From Pseudomonas syringae (GTDB lineage: Bacteria > Pseudomonadota > Gammaproteobacteria > Pseudomonadales > Pseudomonadaceae), in the NCBI RefSeq assembly GCF_000737245.1, contig NZ_JPQU01000045.1:1-64000 (forward strand): a stretch of 64,000 nt of DNA, given 5' to 3'. The notes under the pieces were generated by a model, which was not told the DNA's origin, made no database searches, and was given only the letters and a program-made list of their open reading frames with translations. Each line of letters opens with the position of its first letter. Position 1 is the stretch's first letter. This document shows positions 35,285 through 44,480 of the stretch, in pieces. The translations under genes and the position numbers were made by a program.

Positions 35285-35938
35285 ATGATCTCTATCGTGC
35301 GCCGTGGTCTGCTGGTGTTGCTGGCATTGTTGCCGATGCTTGCCAATGCTGCCGCCACACCGTCCGCTCATGATCTGGTGGATCGCACCACCAAGGAGTT
35401 GTTGAGCGATCTGGCCGCCAACAAAGAGCAATACAAAAGCAATCCGAGCGCCTTCTACGACGCTCTGAACCGGATTGTCGGGCCTGTTGTGGATGCCGAC
35501 GGCATTTCCAAAAGCATCATGACCGTCAAGTATTCACGTAACGCGTCGCCGGCCCAGATGCAGCGTTTTCAGGAAAACTTCAAGCGCAGCCTGATGCAGT
35601 TTTATGGCAACGCGCTGCTGGAATACAACAATCAGGGCATCACCGTTTCCCCTGAGAAGTCCGAAGGTGCTGACCGCACCAGCGTCGACATGCAGGTCAA
35701 GGGTAACAATGGCGCTGTATATCCAGTGTCCTACACCCTGGTCAAGCTGGGCGGTGAGTGGAAGGTCCGTAACGTGATCATCAATGGCATCAACATCGGC
35801 AAGCTGTTCCGTGACCAGTTCGCTGACTCCATGCAGCGTAATGGCAACAACCTGGACGAGACCATCAATAATTGGGCTGGCGAAGTGGCCAAGGCCAAGG
35901 AAGTGACCGCCGACGCTGCTGAAAAGGCTGCCCAATGA
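35285..35938 (+). CDS. mlaC: Periplasmic phospholipid shuttle MlaC
   Basis: 217 residues from ATG 35285, which has GAGGAG nine bases upstream; an in-frame ATG at 35270 overlaps mlaD and lacks a site. The signal peptide is GLLVLLALLPMLANAAA. The Tol_Tol_Ttg2 domain follows (YSRNASPAQMQRFQENFKRSL, YTLVKLGGEWKVRNVIINGINI). It ferries lipid between MlaFEDB and MlaA; mlaA is not in this window. Confidence 0.96.
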   Translation: MISIVRRGLLVLLALLPMLANAAATPSAHDLVDRTTKELLSDLAANKEQYKSNPSAFYDALNRIVGPVVDADGISKSIMTVKYSRNASPAQMQRFQENFKRSLMQFYGNALLEYNNQGITVSPEKSEGADRTSVDMQVKGNNGAVYPVSYTLVKLGGEWKVRNVIINGINIGKLFRDQFADSMQRNGNNLDETINNWAGEVAKAKEVTADAAEKAAQ

Positions 35939-36240
35939 GTGAGGCTGCCGTTCGCCTTGGCGCGCCAGGTGAGTTGCAGCTGACGGGCGTGCTGGATTAC
36001 AGCACTGGTCCTGCCCTGCGCAAACAGGGCGCAGCCCTCATCAGCTCAAGCGAGTTGTCGAGCGTGGTGCTAGATTGCTCCGGGGTCGAAAAATCCAGCA
36101 GTGTTGGTCTGGCCCTGTTGCTGGCTTTCATGCGTGACGCGCGTGATGCTGGTAAATCGGTCAGCGTTCGTGCCATGCCTGATGACATGCGCAAGATTGC
36201 CCAAGTGTCGGAATTGACAGAGCTGTTTAACCAACACTAA
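35935..36240 (+). CDS. mlaB: STAS-domain protein MlaB
   Basis: 101 residues of the STAS family: SSVVLDCSGVEKSSSVGLALLLAFMRDARDAG carries the central helix motif. MlaB binds MlaF and stabilises or activates the transporter. It overlaps mlaC by four bases and closes the mla operon. Confidence 0.94.
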   Translation: MSEAAVRLGAPGELQLTGVLDYSTGPALRKQGAALISSSELSSVVLDCSGVEKSSSVGLALLLAFMRDARDAGKSVSVRAMPDDMRKIAQVSELTELFNQH

Positions 36241-36252
36241 TGATTCACAATG

Positions 36253-36306
36253 AAAGCCCCCCGTCCGGGTCCTGCTATGCGGGGTTCGCTTTGAGTGGGC
36301 TTTTTT
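36253..36306 (+). terminator. Probable terminator after mlaB
   Basis: AAAGCCCC pairs with GGGCTTT across an internally folded GC-rich stretch, followed by six T residues. It lies between mlaB and ibaG. Confidence 0.55.
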
Positions 36307-36352
36307 GTATGATGGCCGACCCGCGCGCGTCGGGCGCCAATCGAGGTTTAGC

Positions 36353-36592
36353 ATGCACGCCGTAGAAGTTAAGAGCTTCCTTGAAGGAAAGCTGCCCGAG
36401 ATTCAGGTCGAAGTTGAAGGCGAAGGCTGCAACTTCCAACTGAACGTGATCAACGACGAGCTGGCCAGCCTTAGCCCGGTCAAGCGTCAGCAGCAGATCT
36501 ATGCGCATTTGAACCCCTGGATCGCCGATGGCAGCATCCACGCGGTCACTATGAAATTTTTCAGCCGCGCTGCATGGGCCGAGCGCACCTGA
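36353..36592 (+). CDS. ibaG: BolA family protein IbaG
   Basis: 79 residues from ATG 36353. BolA fold with VEGEGCNFQLNVIND and LSPVKRQQQIYAHLNPWI, and no C-terminal extension. Small BolA proteins bind monothiol glutaredoxins and Fe-S clusters; IbaG is linked to acid stress and sits before murA in many gammaproteobacteria, as here. An upstream in-frame start (36305) lies in the mlaB terminator and is rejected. Confidence 0.92.
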   Translation: MHAVEVKSFLEGKLPEIQVEVEGEGCNFQLNVINDELASLSPVKRQQQIYAHLNPWIADGSIHAVTMKFFSRAAWAERT

Positions 36593-36614
36593 GCCAATTG
36601 GCGTCGAGATTCTA

Positions 36615-37880
36615 ATGGATAAACTGATTATTACTGGCGGCGTTCGTCTTGATGGCGAAATCCGCATTTCCGGGGCGAAAAACTCTGCCCTGCCGATTCT
36701 TGCCGCGACGTTGCTGGCCGATGGGCCGGTGACGGTGCAAAACCTGCCGCACCTGCACGACATCACCACCATGATCGAGCTGTTCGGTCGCATGGGCATC
36801 GAGCCTGTGATCGACGAAAAGCTCAGCGTTGAAATCGACGCCCGCACCATCAAGACTCTGGTCGCACCGTATGAACTGGTTAAAACCATGCGTGCGTCGA
36901 TTCTGGTGCTCGGTCCAATGGTTGCCCGTTTCGGTGAAGCCGAAGTTGCATTGCCTGGCGGTTGCGCCATTGGTTCGCGTCCGGTCGATCTGCACATCCG
37001 TGGCCTTGAAGCCATGGGCGCAGTGATTGACGTGGAAGGCGGCTACATCAAAGCCAAGGCGCCGGAAGGCGGCTTGCGCGGTGCCAACTTCTTCTTCGAC
37101 ACCGTCAGCGTGACCGGTACCGAGAACATCATGATGGCGGCGAGCCTGGCCAATGGCCGCAGCGTTCTGCAGAACGCCGCTCGTGAACCTGAAGTGGTCG
37201 ATCTCGCCAACTTCCTGATCGCCATGGGGGCCAAGATTCACGGTGCCGGTACTGACACCATCACCATTGATGGCGTTAAGCGTCTGGGTTCAGCGACTTA
37301 TAAAGTCATGCCGGACCGTATCGAGACCGGTACCTACCTGGTTGCCGCTGCTGCCACTGGCGGCCGCGTCAAGGTCAAGGACACCGATCCAACCATCCTC
37401 GAAGCGGTATTGCTCAAGCTTCAGGAAGCCGGTGCTGAAGTCACCAGCGGCGTGGACTGGATCGAGCTGAACATGCACGGCAAGCGGCCCAAGGCCGTTA
37501 ATGTGCGCACGGCTCCGTATCCGGCGTTCCCGACTGACATGCAGGCGCAGTTCATCTCCCTCAACGCTATTGCCGAAGGCACTGGCGCAGTCATCGAAAC
37601 CATCTTCGAAAACCGCTTCATGCACGTTTACGAGATGCACCGCATGGGCGCGCAGATTCAGGTCGAAGGCAACACTGCAATCGTCACCGGTACCCAGGTC
37701 CTCAAAGGTGCGCCAGTCATGGCAACCGACCTGCGTGCATCAGCCAGCCTGGTTATTTCGGCGTTGGTTGCCCAAGGTGACACGCTGATCGATCGCATTT
37801 ACCACATAGATCGTGGCTACGAGTGCATCGAAGAAAAACTGCAGATGCTGGGCGCCAAGATCCGTCGCGTTCCGGGCTAG
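36615..37880 (+). CDS. murA: UDP-N-acetylglucosamine 1-carboxyvinyltransferase
   Basis: 421 residues, the inside-out alpha/beta barrel of EPSP-synthase-like enzymes. The N-terminus MDKLIITGGVRLDGEIRISG and the loop LPGGCAIGSRPVDLH with the PEP-binding Cys (fosfomycin target) are clear. It adds enolpyruvate to UDP-GlcNAc, the first committed step of peptidoglycan synthesis. It follows ibaG by 22 bases. Confidence 0.98.
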   Translation: MDKLIITGGVRLDGEIRISGAKNSALPILAATLLADGPVTVQNLPHLHDITTMIELFGRMGIEPVIDEKLSVEIDARTIKTLVAPYELVKTMRASILVLGPMVARFGEAEVALPGGCAIGSRPVDLHIRGLEAMGAVIDVEGGYIKAKAPEGGLRGANFFFDTVSVTGTENIMMAASLANGRSVLQNAAREPEVVDLANFLIAMGAKIHGAGTDTITIDGVKRLGSATYKVMPDRIETGTYLVAAAATGGRVKVKDTDPTILEAVLLKLQEAGAEVTSGVDWIELNMHGKRPKAVNVRTAPYPAFPTDMQAQFISLNAIAEGTGAVIETIFENRFMHVYEMHRMGAQIQVEGNTAIVTGTQVLKGAPVMATDLRASASLVISALVAQGDTLIDRIYHIDRGYECIEEKLQMLGAKIRRVPG

Positions 37881-37894
37881 TAAGTCTGTGATCT

Positions 37895-37926
37895 GCTGCC
37901 CGAGGCCGAACCCGGCTTCGGGCAGC
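37895..37926 (+). other. Hairpin after murA
   Basis: GCTGCCCGA and TCGGGCAGC form a nine-bp stem with an inner GCCG/CGGC helix. There is no T-tract, so it may slow decay or partly terminate murA transcripts before hisG. Confidence 0.4.
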
Positions 37927-38028
37927 ACATGATTCGTTTCACCTTGTGCCGCCTTGATCGGGCATGAGGATTTGTTCGGCGCCGCTTGCGTGCGGACAAA
38001 AGCTTCCTGATAAGGACTGACGTTTCCC

Positions 38029-38664
38029 ATGTTGACCATCGCATTGTCCAAGGGCCGCATCCTCGACGACACTCTGCCGCTTCTCGCTGAAGCCGGCATC
38101 GTGCCTACCGAGAATCCGGACAAGAGCCGCAAGCTGATTATCCCCACGACCCAGCCCGATGTGCGCCTGCTGATCGTGCGTGCCACCGACGTTCCGACCT
38201 ATGTCGAGCATGGCGCCGCTGACCTGGGTGTTGCTGGTAAAGATGTGCTGATGGAATACACCGGCCAAGGCCTGTACGAGCCACTGGACCTGCAGATCGC
38301 CAAGTGCCGGCTGATGACCGCCGGTGCAATCGGCGCTGTCGAGCCGAAAGGCCGCCTGCGGGTGGCGACCAAGTTCGTCAATGTCGCCAAGCGCTACTAT
38401 GCCGAGCAAGGCCGCCAGGTCGATATCATCAAGCTGTACGGCTCCATGGAGCTGGCACCGCTGATTGGCCTGGCCGACAAGATCATCGACGTGGTGGATA
38501 CCGGCAACACGCTGCGCGCCAACGGCCTTGAGCCTCAGGAGCTGATCGCGACCATCAGCTCGCGTCTGGTGGTCAACAAAGCTTCCATGAAAATGCAGCA
38601 CGCTCGTATCCAGTCGCTCATCGACACCCTGCGCAATGCAGTGGAGTCTCGACACCGCGGCTGA
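38029..38664 (+). CDS. hisG: ATP phosphoribosyltransferase, short form
   Basis: 211 residues, so this is the HisG(S) type without the C-terminal regulatory domain. The N-terminus LTIALSKGRILDDTLPLL and the PRPP-binding VDTGNTLRANGL are present. It joins ATP and PRPP, the first step of histidine synthesis. Short HisG works only with HisZ, a HisRS-like regulatory subunit, which must be encoded outside this window. Confidence 0.97.
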   Translation: MLTIALSKGRILDDTLPLLAEAGIVPTENPDKSRKLIIPTTQPDVRLLIVRATDVPTYVEHGAADLGVAGKDVLMEYTGQGLYEPLDLQIAKCRLMTAGAIGAVEPKGRLRVATKFVNVAKRYYAEQGRQVDIIKLYGSMELAPLIGLADKIIDVVDTGNTLRANGLEPQELIATISSRLVVNKASMKMQHARIQSLIDTLRNAVESRHRG

Positions 38665-38717
38665 CTTACCCGCGCGGCCTTGAGTCGCGCCCGTCTATCC
38701 GCCTCATAGCCAGAATT

Positions 38718-38766
38718 CTCAGGTGCCCAAGCGGATCGACTGCTAGTTTAGGGCGCCTGAGTTTTT
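38718..38766 (+). terminator. Terminator or attenuator between hisG and hisD
   Basis: CTCAGGTGCCC (38718-38728) pairs with GGGCGCCTGAG (38751-38761), followed directly by TTTTT. It lies 24 bases before the hisD start and could limit read-through from hisG. Confidence 0.6.
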
Positions 38767-38789
38767 GCCATTCCTATGAGGCTCTCGCT

Positions 38790-40118
38790 ATGACCGCACC
38801 GACTGCAATTCGCCGACTCAACGCTGCTGACCCGGATTTCGCACATCATCTGGATCATCTGCTGAGCTGGGAAAGTGTGTCTGACGATTCGGTCAACGAG
38901 CGTGTGCTCGACATCATCAAGGCCGTACGCGAGCGTGGCGACGCAGCACTGGTGGAGTTCACTCAGCGCTTCGATGGTTTGCAGGTCGACTCCATGGCTG
39001 ATCTGATTCTGCCTCGTGCCCGCCTCGAACTGGCCCTGACACGTATTACGCCGGAGCAGCGCGAAGCACTGGAAAAGGCCGCGGATCGTGTGCGTATGTA
39101 TCACGAGCGCCAGAAGCAGGACTCCTGGACCTACACCGAAGCGGATGGCACCGTGCTGGGCCAGAAGGTCACGCCGCTGGATCGCGCTGGCCTGTACGTG
39201 CCGGGCGGCAAGGCTTCGTATCCGTCTTCCGTCTTGATGAACGCCATTCCGGCGAAAGTCGCCGGAGTCACCGAAGTGGTGATGGTGGTGCCGACTCCCC
39301 GTGGTGAGTTGAACGAGCTGGTACTGGCTGCAGCCTGTATTGCCGGGGTTGACCGAGTGTTCACCATCGGCGGCGCACAGGCGGTTGCCGCGTTAGCTTA
39401 CGGCACCGAAAGCGTGCCGCGTGTCGATAAGGTCGTGGGCCCGGGCAACATCTATGTCGCGACAGCCAAGCGCCACGTGTTTGGCCAAGTGGGCATCGAC
39501 ATGATCGCCGGCCCATCGGAGATTCTGGTGGTGTGCGATGGCCAGACTGATCCGGACTGGATTGCCATGGACCTGTTTTCCCAGGCCGAGCATGACGAAG
39601 ACGCCCAGGCAATTCTGGTCAGCCCGGATGCCGAGTTCCTCGACAAAGTAGCCGCCAGCATCGCCAAGCTGATGCCGACCCTGGAGCGTGCGGAAATTAT
39701 CGACAAGTCGATCAATGGCCGTGGCGCGCTGATCAAGGTTGCTGACATGCAGCAGGCCATCGAGGTCGCCAACCGCATTGCTCCGGAGCACCTGGAGCTG
39801 TCGGTCGCCGACCCCGAGACCTGGCTGCCGCAGATCCGCCACGCCGGTGCGATCTTTATGGGGCGCCACACCAGCGAAGCGCTGGGCGACTATTGCGCCG
39901 GTCCCAACCACGTCCTGCCGACCTCCGGCACAGCGCGCTTTTCCTCGCCGCTGGGCGTTTACGATTTCCAGAAGCGTTCGTCGATCATCTACTGTTCGCA
40001 GCAGGGTGCATCGGAGCTGGGCAAAACTGCATCGGTACTGGCTCGCGGTGAATCACTGACTGCGCACGCGCGCAGCGCCGAGTACCGCATCATTGATAGC
40101 AAAGGGCAGGGGAAATAA
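38790..40118 (+). CDS. hisD: Histidinol dehydrogenase
   Basis: 442 residues. The signature VDKVVGPGNIYVATAKRHVFGQVGIDMIAGPSE contains the NAD/zinc site residues; GPNHVLPTSGTARF is also typical. It oxidises L-histidinol to histidine in two NAD-linked steps. The next gene, hisC, starts two bases after its stop. Confidence 0.97.
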   Translation: MTAPTAIRRLNAADPDFAHHLDHLLSWESVSDDSVNERVLDIIKAVRERGDAALVEFTQRFDGLQVDSMADLILPRARLELALTRITPEQREALEKAADRVRMYHERQKQDSWTYTEADGTVLGQKVTPLDRAGLYVPGGKASYPSSVLMNAIPAKVAGVTEVVMVVPTPRGELNELVLAAACIAGVDRVFTIGGAQAVAALAYGTESVPRVDKVVGPGNIYVATAKRHVFGQVGIDMIAGPSEILVVCDGQTDPDWIAMDLFSQAEHDEDAQAILVSPDAEFLDKVAASIAKLMPTLERAEIIDKSINGRGALIKVADMQQAIEVANRIAPEHLELSVADPETWLPQIRHAGAIFMGRHTSEALGDYCAGPNHVLPTSGTARFSSPLGVYDFQKRSSIIYCSQQGASELGKTASVLARGESLTAHARSAEYRIIDSKGQGK

Positions 40119-40120
40119 GC

Positions 40121-41173
40121 ATGAGTAAGTTCTGGAGTCCTTTCGTCAACGGTCTGGTGCCCTACGTGCCGGGCGAACAGCCCAAGCTGACCAGACTGAC
40201 CAAGCTCAACACCAACGAAAATCCCTACGGTCCATCGCCCAAAGCTCTGGCTGCGATGCGCGCCGAGCTGACCGACGATCTGCGGCTGTATCCGGATCCG
40301 AACGGCGATCTGCTCAAGCAGGCGGTGGCTGATTATTACGACGTGAAGCCCAATCAGGTCTTCCTCGGCAACGGTTCTGATGAAGTCCTGGCCCACGCTT
40401 TCAATGCGTTCTTCCAGCACGGCAAACCGCTGCTGTTCCCGGATATCAGCTACAGCTTCTATCCGGTGTATTGCGGGCTATATGGCATCGACTATGAGGC
40501 TATCGCGCTGGACGAGCAGTTCCAGATCCGCGTAGAAGACTACGCCAAACCTAACGGCGGGATCATTTTCCCCAACCCGAATGCACCGACCGGTTGCGTT
40601 GTGGGCCTGGAGGCTGTTGAGGCGATGCTCAAGGCCAGCCCTGACTCCGTGGTGATTGTCGACGAAGCCTATATCGACTTCGGTGGCGAGACTGCGATCA
40701 GCCTGGTGGGTCGTTATCCCAACCTGCTGGTAACCCAGACGCTTTCCAAGTCCCGCTCGTTGGCGGGTCTGCGGGTCGGTTTGGCAGTGGGCCATCCTGA
40801 TCTGATCGAGGCCCTGGAGCGAGTGAAGAACAGCTTCAACTCCTATCCTCTGGATCGTCTGGCGATTGTCGGCGCGGCGGCGGCGTTTGAGGATCGCGAG
40901 CACTTTGACGTCACGCGCAAGGCCGTCATCGCCAGTCGTGAAGCCTTGACGCTTGAGTTACAGGCCAAAGGTTTTGAAGTGCTGCCATCAGCAGCCAACT
41001 TCATCTTCGCCCGTCACCCGCAACACGATGCAGCAGGCATTGCCGCGAAGCTGCGTGAGCAGGGCGTGATCGTTCGTCACTTCAAGCAAGAGCGAATCGC
41101 TCAGTTCCTGCGCATCAGCATTGGTACGCCGGAGCAGAATCAGGCGTTGCTGGATGGGTTGGTGGGGTTGTAA
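40121..41173 (+). CDS. hisC: Histidinol-phosphate aminotransferase
   Basis: 350 residues, class II PLP aminotransferase fold. The PLP lysine is in TQTLSKSRSLAGLRVG, and substrate-site residues lie in NTNENPYGPSP and VDEAYIDFGG. It converts imidazole-acetol phosphate to histidinol phosphate. It completes the hisG-hisD-hisC group. Confidence 0.96.
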   Translation: MSKFWSPFVNGLVPYVPGEQPKLTRLTKLNTNENPYGPSPKALAAMRAELTDDLRLYPDPNGDLLKQAVADYYDVKPNQVFLGNGSDEVLAHAFNAFFQHGKPLLFPDISYSFYPVYCGLYGIDYEAIALDEQFQIRVEDYAKPNGGIIFPNPNAPTGCVVGLEAVEAMLKASPDSVVIVDEAYIDFGGETAISLVGRYPNLLVTQTLSKSRSLAGLRVGLAVGHPDLIEALERVKNSFNSYPLDRLAIVGAAAAFEDREHFDVTRKAVIASREALTLELQAKGFEVLPSAANFIFARHPQHDAAGIAAKLREQGVIVRHFKQERIAQFLRISIGTPEQNQALLDGLVGL

Positions 41174-41188
41174 CACCCCGAATATGAC

Positions 41189-41279
41189 GTGGGACCGGCT
41201 TTAGCCGGGAAGAGGCCAGTGCAGTTGACATATTCGTACCGTCAGAAATGCCCCCTTCCCGGCTAAAGCCGGTCCCACG
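41189..41279. repeat. REP pair, GTGGGACCGGCTTTAGCCGG type
   Basis: Complete copy of the element seen cut at position 1: arms GTGGGACCGGCTTTAGCCGG and CCGGCTAAAGCCGGTCCCAC are exact inverted repeats. It lies between convergent hisC and algW. Confidence 0.88.
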
Positions 41280-41309
41280 ACATCAAGTCTTAGCTGTATG
41301 CAGCTTTAA

Positions 41310-42473
41310 TCACTGCTCCTCAACCGGCACCGCCGCAGGCGCCGGCGGCGGGCGCAGGCCGACTTCTGCACTGAGCTTCATTTCCTTGCCGTTGCGCATG
41401 ACCTGAATGTCGATCTTGTCAGTCGGTCGGGCGCGGGCCACCTGGTTCATCGAGCGGCGGCCATCACCGGCCGGTTCGCCATTGATGCTCAGGATCACAT
41501 CACCTAGCTGCAATCCGGCTTTCTGCGCCGGACCATCGCGGAAAATCCCTGCTACGACGATGCCCGGGCGATCCTTCAGACCGAAGGACTCAGCCAGCTC
41601 CTGGGTCAGAGGTTGAACTTCGATACCCAGCCAGCCACGAATGACCTGGCCATGCTCGATGATCGACTTCATGACGTCCATGGCCAGCTTGGTCGGAATC
41701 GCAAAGCCGATGCCTTGTGAGCCGCCGGACTTGGAGAAAATCGCCGTGTTGATCCCGGTCAGGTTGCCATTGGCGTCGACCAGTGCACCACCGGAGTTGC
41801 CTGGATTGATCGCCGCGTCGGTCTGGATGAAGTCCTCATAAGTGTTCAGGCCCAGCTGGTTACGGCCGGTGGCGCTGATAATGCCCATGGTCACGGTCTG
41901 GCCGACCCCGAACGGGTTGCCGATTGCCAGCGCAACGTCACCGATGCGGATGGCGTCGGATCGGCCAATCGTAATGGCGGGAATATTTTTAAGATCGATC
42001 TTCAATACCGCCAGGTCAGTCTCCGGGTCGCTGCCGATCACCCGGGCGATGGTCTCCCGGCCGTCCTTGAGGGCGACAACTATCTGGTCAGCGCCAGTAG
42101 TCACATGGTTATTGGTGAGAATGTAGCCCTCGGGGCTCATGAGAACGCCTGAGCCGAGGCTGGATTCCATGCGTTTCTGTTTCGGCAGGTTGTCGCCAAA
42201 GAAACGCCGAAATTGTGGATCTTCAAACAGCGGGCGGGCGGTCTTGTTCACCATCTTGGTGGTGTACAGGTTAACCACCGCCGGGGCCGCCATGCTGACG
42301 GCATCCGCATAGGACACCGGGCCCTGCTGGACACTGGTGGTCTGCGGTGCCTGTTGCAGGTTGACGTCCAGACTTGGCAGGCCGACCAGCTCCGGAAAGC
42401 GCTGGATAACCAGTAGAGCGATGAGCACGCCGGCCAGCAATGGCCAACCGAAAAACCGCAGTGCCTTGAGCAT
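41310..42473 (-). CDS. algW: Periplasmic serine protease AlgW (DegS type)
   Basis: 387 residues. An N-terminal membrane anchor (FGWPLLAGVLIALLVI) is followed by a trypsin-like domain with His in TNNHVTTGADQ, Asp in ETDLAVLKI and Ser in NPGNSGGAL, then a single PDZ domain (GWLGIEVQPL to LGDVILSING). One PDZ domain and a membrane anchor fit DegS/AlgW, not DegP. AlgW senses misfolded outer-membrane proteins and cleaves MucA to release AlgU. It is transcribed divergently from the Nif3-like gene. Confidence 0.95.
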   Translation of the reverse strand: MLKALRFFGWPLLAGVLIALLVIQRFPELVGLPSLDVNLQQAPQTTSVQQGPVSYADAVSMAAPAVVNLYTTKMVNKTARPLFEDPQFRRFFGDNLPKQKRMESSLGSGVLMSPEGYILTNNHVTTGADQIVVALKDGRETIARVIGSDPETDLAVLKIDLKNIPAITIGRSDAIRIGDVALAIGNPFGVGQTVTMGIISATGRNQLGLNTYEDFIQTDAAINPGNSGGALVDANGNLTGINTAIFSKSGGSQGIGFAIPTKLAMDVMKSIIEHGQVIRGWLGIEVQPLTQELAESFGLKDRPGIVVAGIFRDGPAQKAGLQLGDVILSINGEPAGDGRRSMNQVARARPTDKIDIQVMRNGKEMKLSAEVGLRPPPAPAAVPVEEQ

Positions 42474-42644
42474 TTAGCGAATCCTGAAAGTAAATCCGGC
42501 GCTGCGGCCGGTTGCCCATCTGCGCCATAATGGGCGGCATTATACGAGCACTTTGGGTCGTGTCTCGTAAATTAAGAACTTGTGAAGCGAACGTCTATCC
42601 AAGACAGTCCCCGTCAGCTCTAAACCAATCATCAGGAGTCTTTT

Positions 42645-43403
42645 ATGGCTGTTGCGCTCAGCACTCTGGTAGAAGAAGCCGATCGTTATCTGGGCAGTTC
42701 GCGCATCCAGGATTATTGCCCCAACGGCCTGCAGGTCGAAGGCCGGCCGCAGGTCATGCGCATCGTCAGCGGCGTAACCGCCAGCCAGGCGTTGCTGGAT
42801 GCTGCGGTCGAAGCGCAGGCGGACCTGATCCTGGTGCACCACGGTTATTTCTGGAAAGGCGAAAACCCTTGCGTCACCGGGATGAAGCAGCGACGCCTGA
42901 AAACTCTGCTCAAACATGACATCAGCCTGCTGGCTTATCACTTGCCCCTGGATGTGCATCCGGATGTCGGCAACAACGTGCAGTTGGCTCGTCAGTTGGA
43001 TATCACGGTCGAAGGTCCGCTTGATCCTGATAACGCTCGCATCGTTGGGTTGGTGGGCTCGTTGAGTGAGCCGCTGATGCCCCGTGATTTTGCTCGTCGT
43101 GTGCAAGAGGTATTGGGTCGCGAGCCGCTGTTGATCGAAGGCACCGAGATGATTCGTCGTGTGGGCTGGTGCACCGGCGGCGGCCAGGGCTACATCGATC
43201 AGGCGGTTCTGGCCGGAGTCGATCTGTTTCTCAGTGGCGAAGCGTCGGAACAGACCGTTCACAGCGCACGGGAGAACGGCATCAGCTTTATCGCCGCCGG
43301 TCACCACGCAACGGAGCGTTATGGCGTGCAAGCACTGGGCGACTATCTGGCCCGGCGGTTTGCTCTCGAACACTTGTTCATCGATTGCCCCAATCCGGTC
43401 TGA
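42645..43403 (+). CDS. Nif3-like dinuclear metal centre protein (YbgI)
   Basis: 252 residues. The metal-binding motifs LVHHGYFWKGE, YHLPLDVHPDVGNN and AGHHATERYG are those of the NIF3/YbgI family, which form a toroidal hexamer with a dinuclear metal site. Proposed roles include GTP cyclohydrolase I-like activity, but the function is not settled. It sits between algW and cysD as in P. aeruginosa. Confidence 0.93.
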   Translation: MAVALSTLVEEADRYLGSSRIQDYCPNGLQVEGRPQVMRIVSGVTASQALLDAAVEAQADLILVHHGYFWKGENPCVTGMKQRRLKTLLKHDISLLAYHLPLDVHPDVGNNVQLARQLDITVEGPLDPDNARIVGLVGSLSEPLMPRDFARRVQEVLGREPLLIEGTEMIRRVGWCTGGGQGYIDQAVLAGVDLFLSGEASEQTVHSARENGISFIAAGHHATERYGVQALGDYLARRFALEHLFIDCPNPV

Positions 43404-43556
43404 GTACCCAAACGAGGGGGTATATCCATAGAGCGTTTCGATCTAACCAGCCTCCTGAATAGAAGCAGTTGCTGTGCTAGAGTGCCGCCTCGAACACGGC
43501 CCGCTGGCCGTCCCGGGCGTTGTCCGGTCTAAAACGAATGTAATCCGTGAGTAACC

Positions 43557-44474
43557 ATGGTCGATAAACTGACGCATCTGAAACAGCTGGAGGCGGAAAG
43601 CATCCACATCATCCGCGAGGTCGCCGCCGAGTTTGATAACCCGGTGATGCTGTACTCCGTCGGTAAAGACTCCGCCGTCATGCTCCACCTGGCGCGCAAG
43701 GCGTTCTTCCCGGGCAAACTGCCGTTCCCGGTGATGCACGTCGACACTCGCTGGAAATTCCAGGAAATGTACCGTTTTCGTGACCAGATGGTTAAGGAAA
43801 TGGGCTTGGACCTGATCGTCCACGTTAACCCGGACGGCGTGGCCCAAGGCATCAATCCGCTGACCCACGGTAGCTCCAAGCACACTGACATCATGAAGAC
43901 CGAAGGTCTCAAGCAGGCCCTGGACAAGTACGGCTTCGATGCCGCGTTCGGTGGCGCGCGTCGTGATGAAGAAAAATCCCGCGCCAAAGAGCGTGTGTAC
44001 TCCTTCCGCGACAGCAAGCACCGCTGGGACCCGAAGAACCAGCGTCCCGAGCTTTGGAACGTCTACAACGGCAACGTCAACAAAGGCGAGTCGATTCGGG
44101 TGTTCCCGCTGTCCAACTGGACTGAGCTGGACATCTGGCAGTACATCTACCTGGAAGGCATCCCGATTGTCCCGCTGTACTTCGCCGCCGAGCGCGATGT
44201 CATCGAGATGAACGGCACCTGGATCATGATCGACGACGATCGCCTGCTTAACCACCTTAGCGATGAGGACAAGGCGCGCATCGTCAAGAAGAAAGTCCGC
44301 TTCCGTACGCTTGGCGACTACCCGTTGACGGGTGCAGTCGAGTCCGAAGCCATCAGCCTCACTGACATCATTCAGGAAATGCTGCTGACGCGAACTTCTG
44401 AACGCCAGGGCCGGGTCATCGATCACGATGGCGCAGGGTCGATGGAAGAAAAGAAACGTCAGGGTTATTTCTAA
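43557..44474 (+). CDS. cysD: Sulfate adenylyltransferase subunit 2
   Basis: 305 residues. The ATP-pyrophosphatase loop YSVGKDSAVMLHLARKAF and the C-terminal TLGDYPLTGAVESEA, SMEEKKRQGYF match CysD. It makes APS from ATP and sulfate, driven by GTP hydrolysis on CysN. CysD and CysN are usually separated by only a few bases; here a 444-base insertion lies between them. Confidence 0.98.
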   Translation: MVDKLTHLKQLEAESIHIIREVAAEFDNPVMLYSVGKDSAVMLHLARKAFFPGKLPFPVMHVDTRWKFQEMYRFRDQMVKEMGLDLIVHVNPDGVAQGINPLTHGSSKHTDIMKTEGLKQALDKYGFDAAFGGARRDEEKSRAKERVYSFRDSKHRWDPKNQRPELWNVYNGNVNKGESIRVFPLSNWTELDIWQYIYLEGIPIVPLYFAAERDVIEMNGTWIMIDDDRLLNHLSDEDKARIVKKKVRFRTLGDYPLTGAVESEAISLTDIIQEMLLTRTSERQGRVIDHDGAGSMEEKKRQGYF

Positions 44475-44480
44475 AGAGCA

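Noticed and set aside
37895..38028. His-operon leader peptide and attenuator before hisG
   Set aside because: The only small ORF there (ATG 37928) has no histidine codons, and the hairpin has no T-tract.
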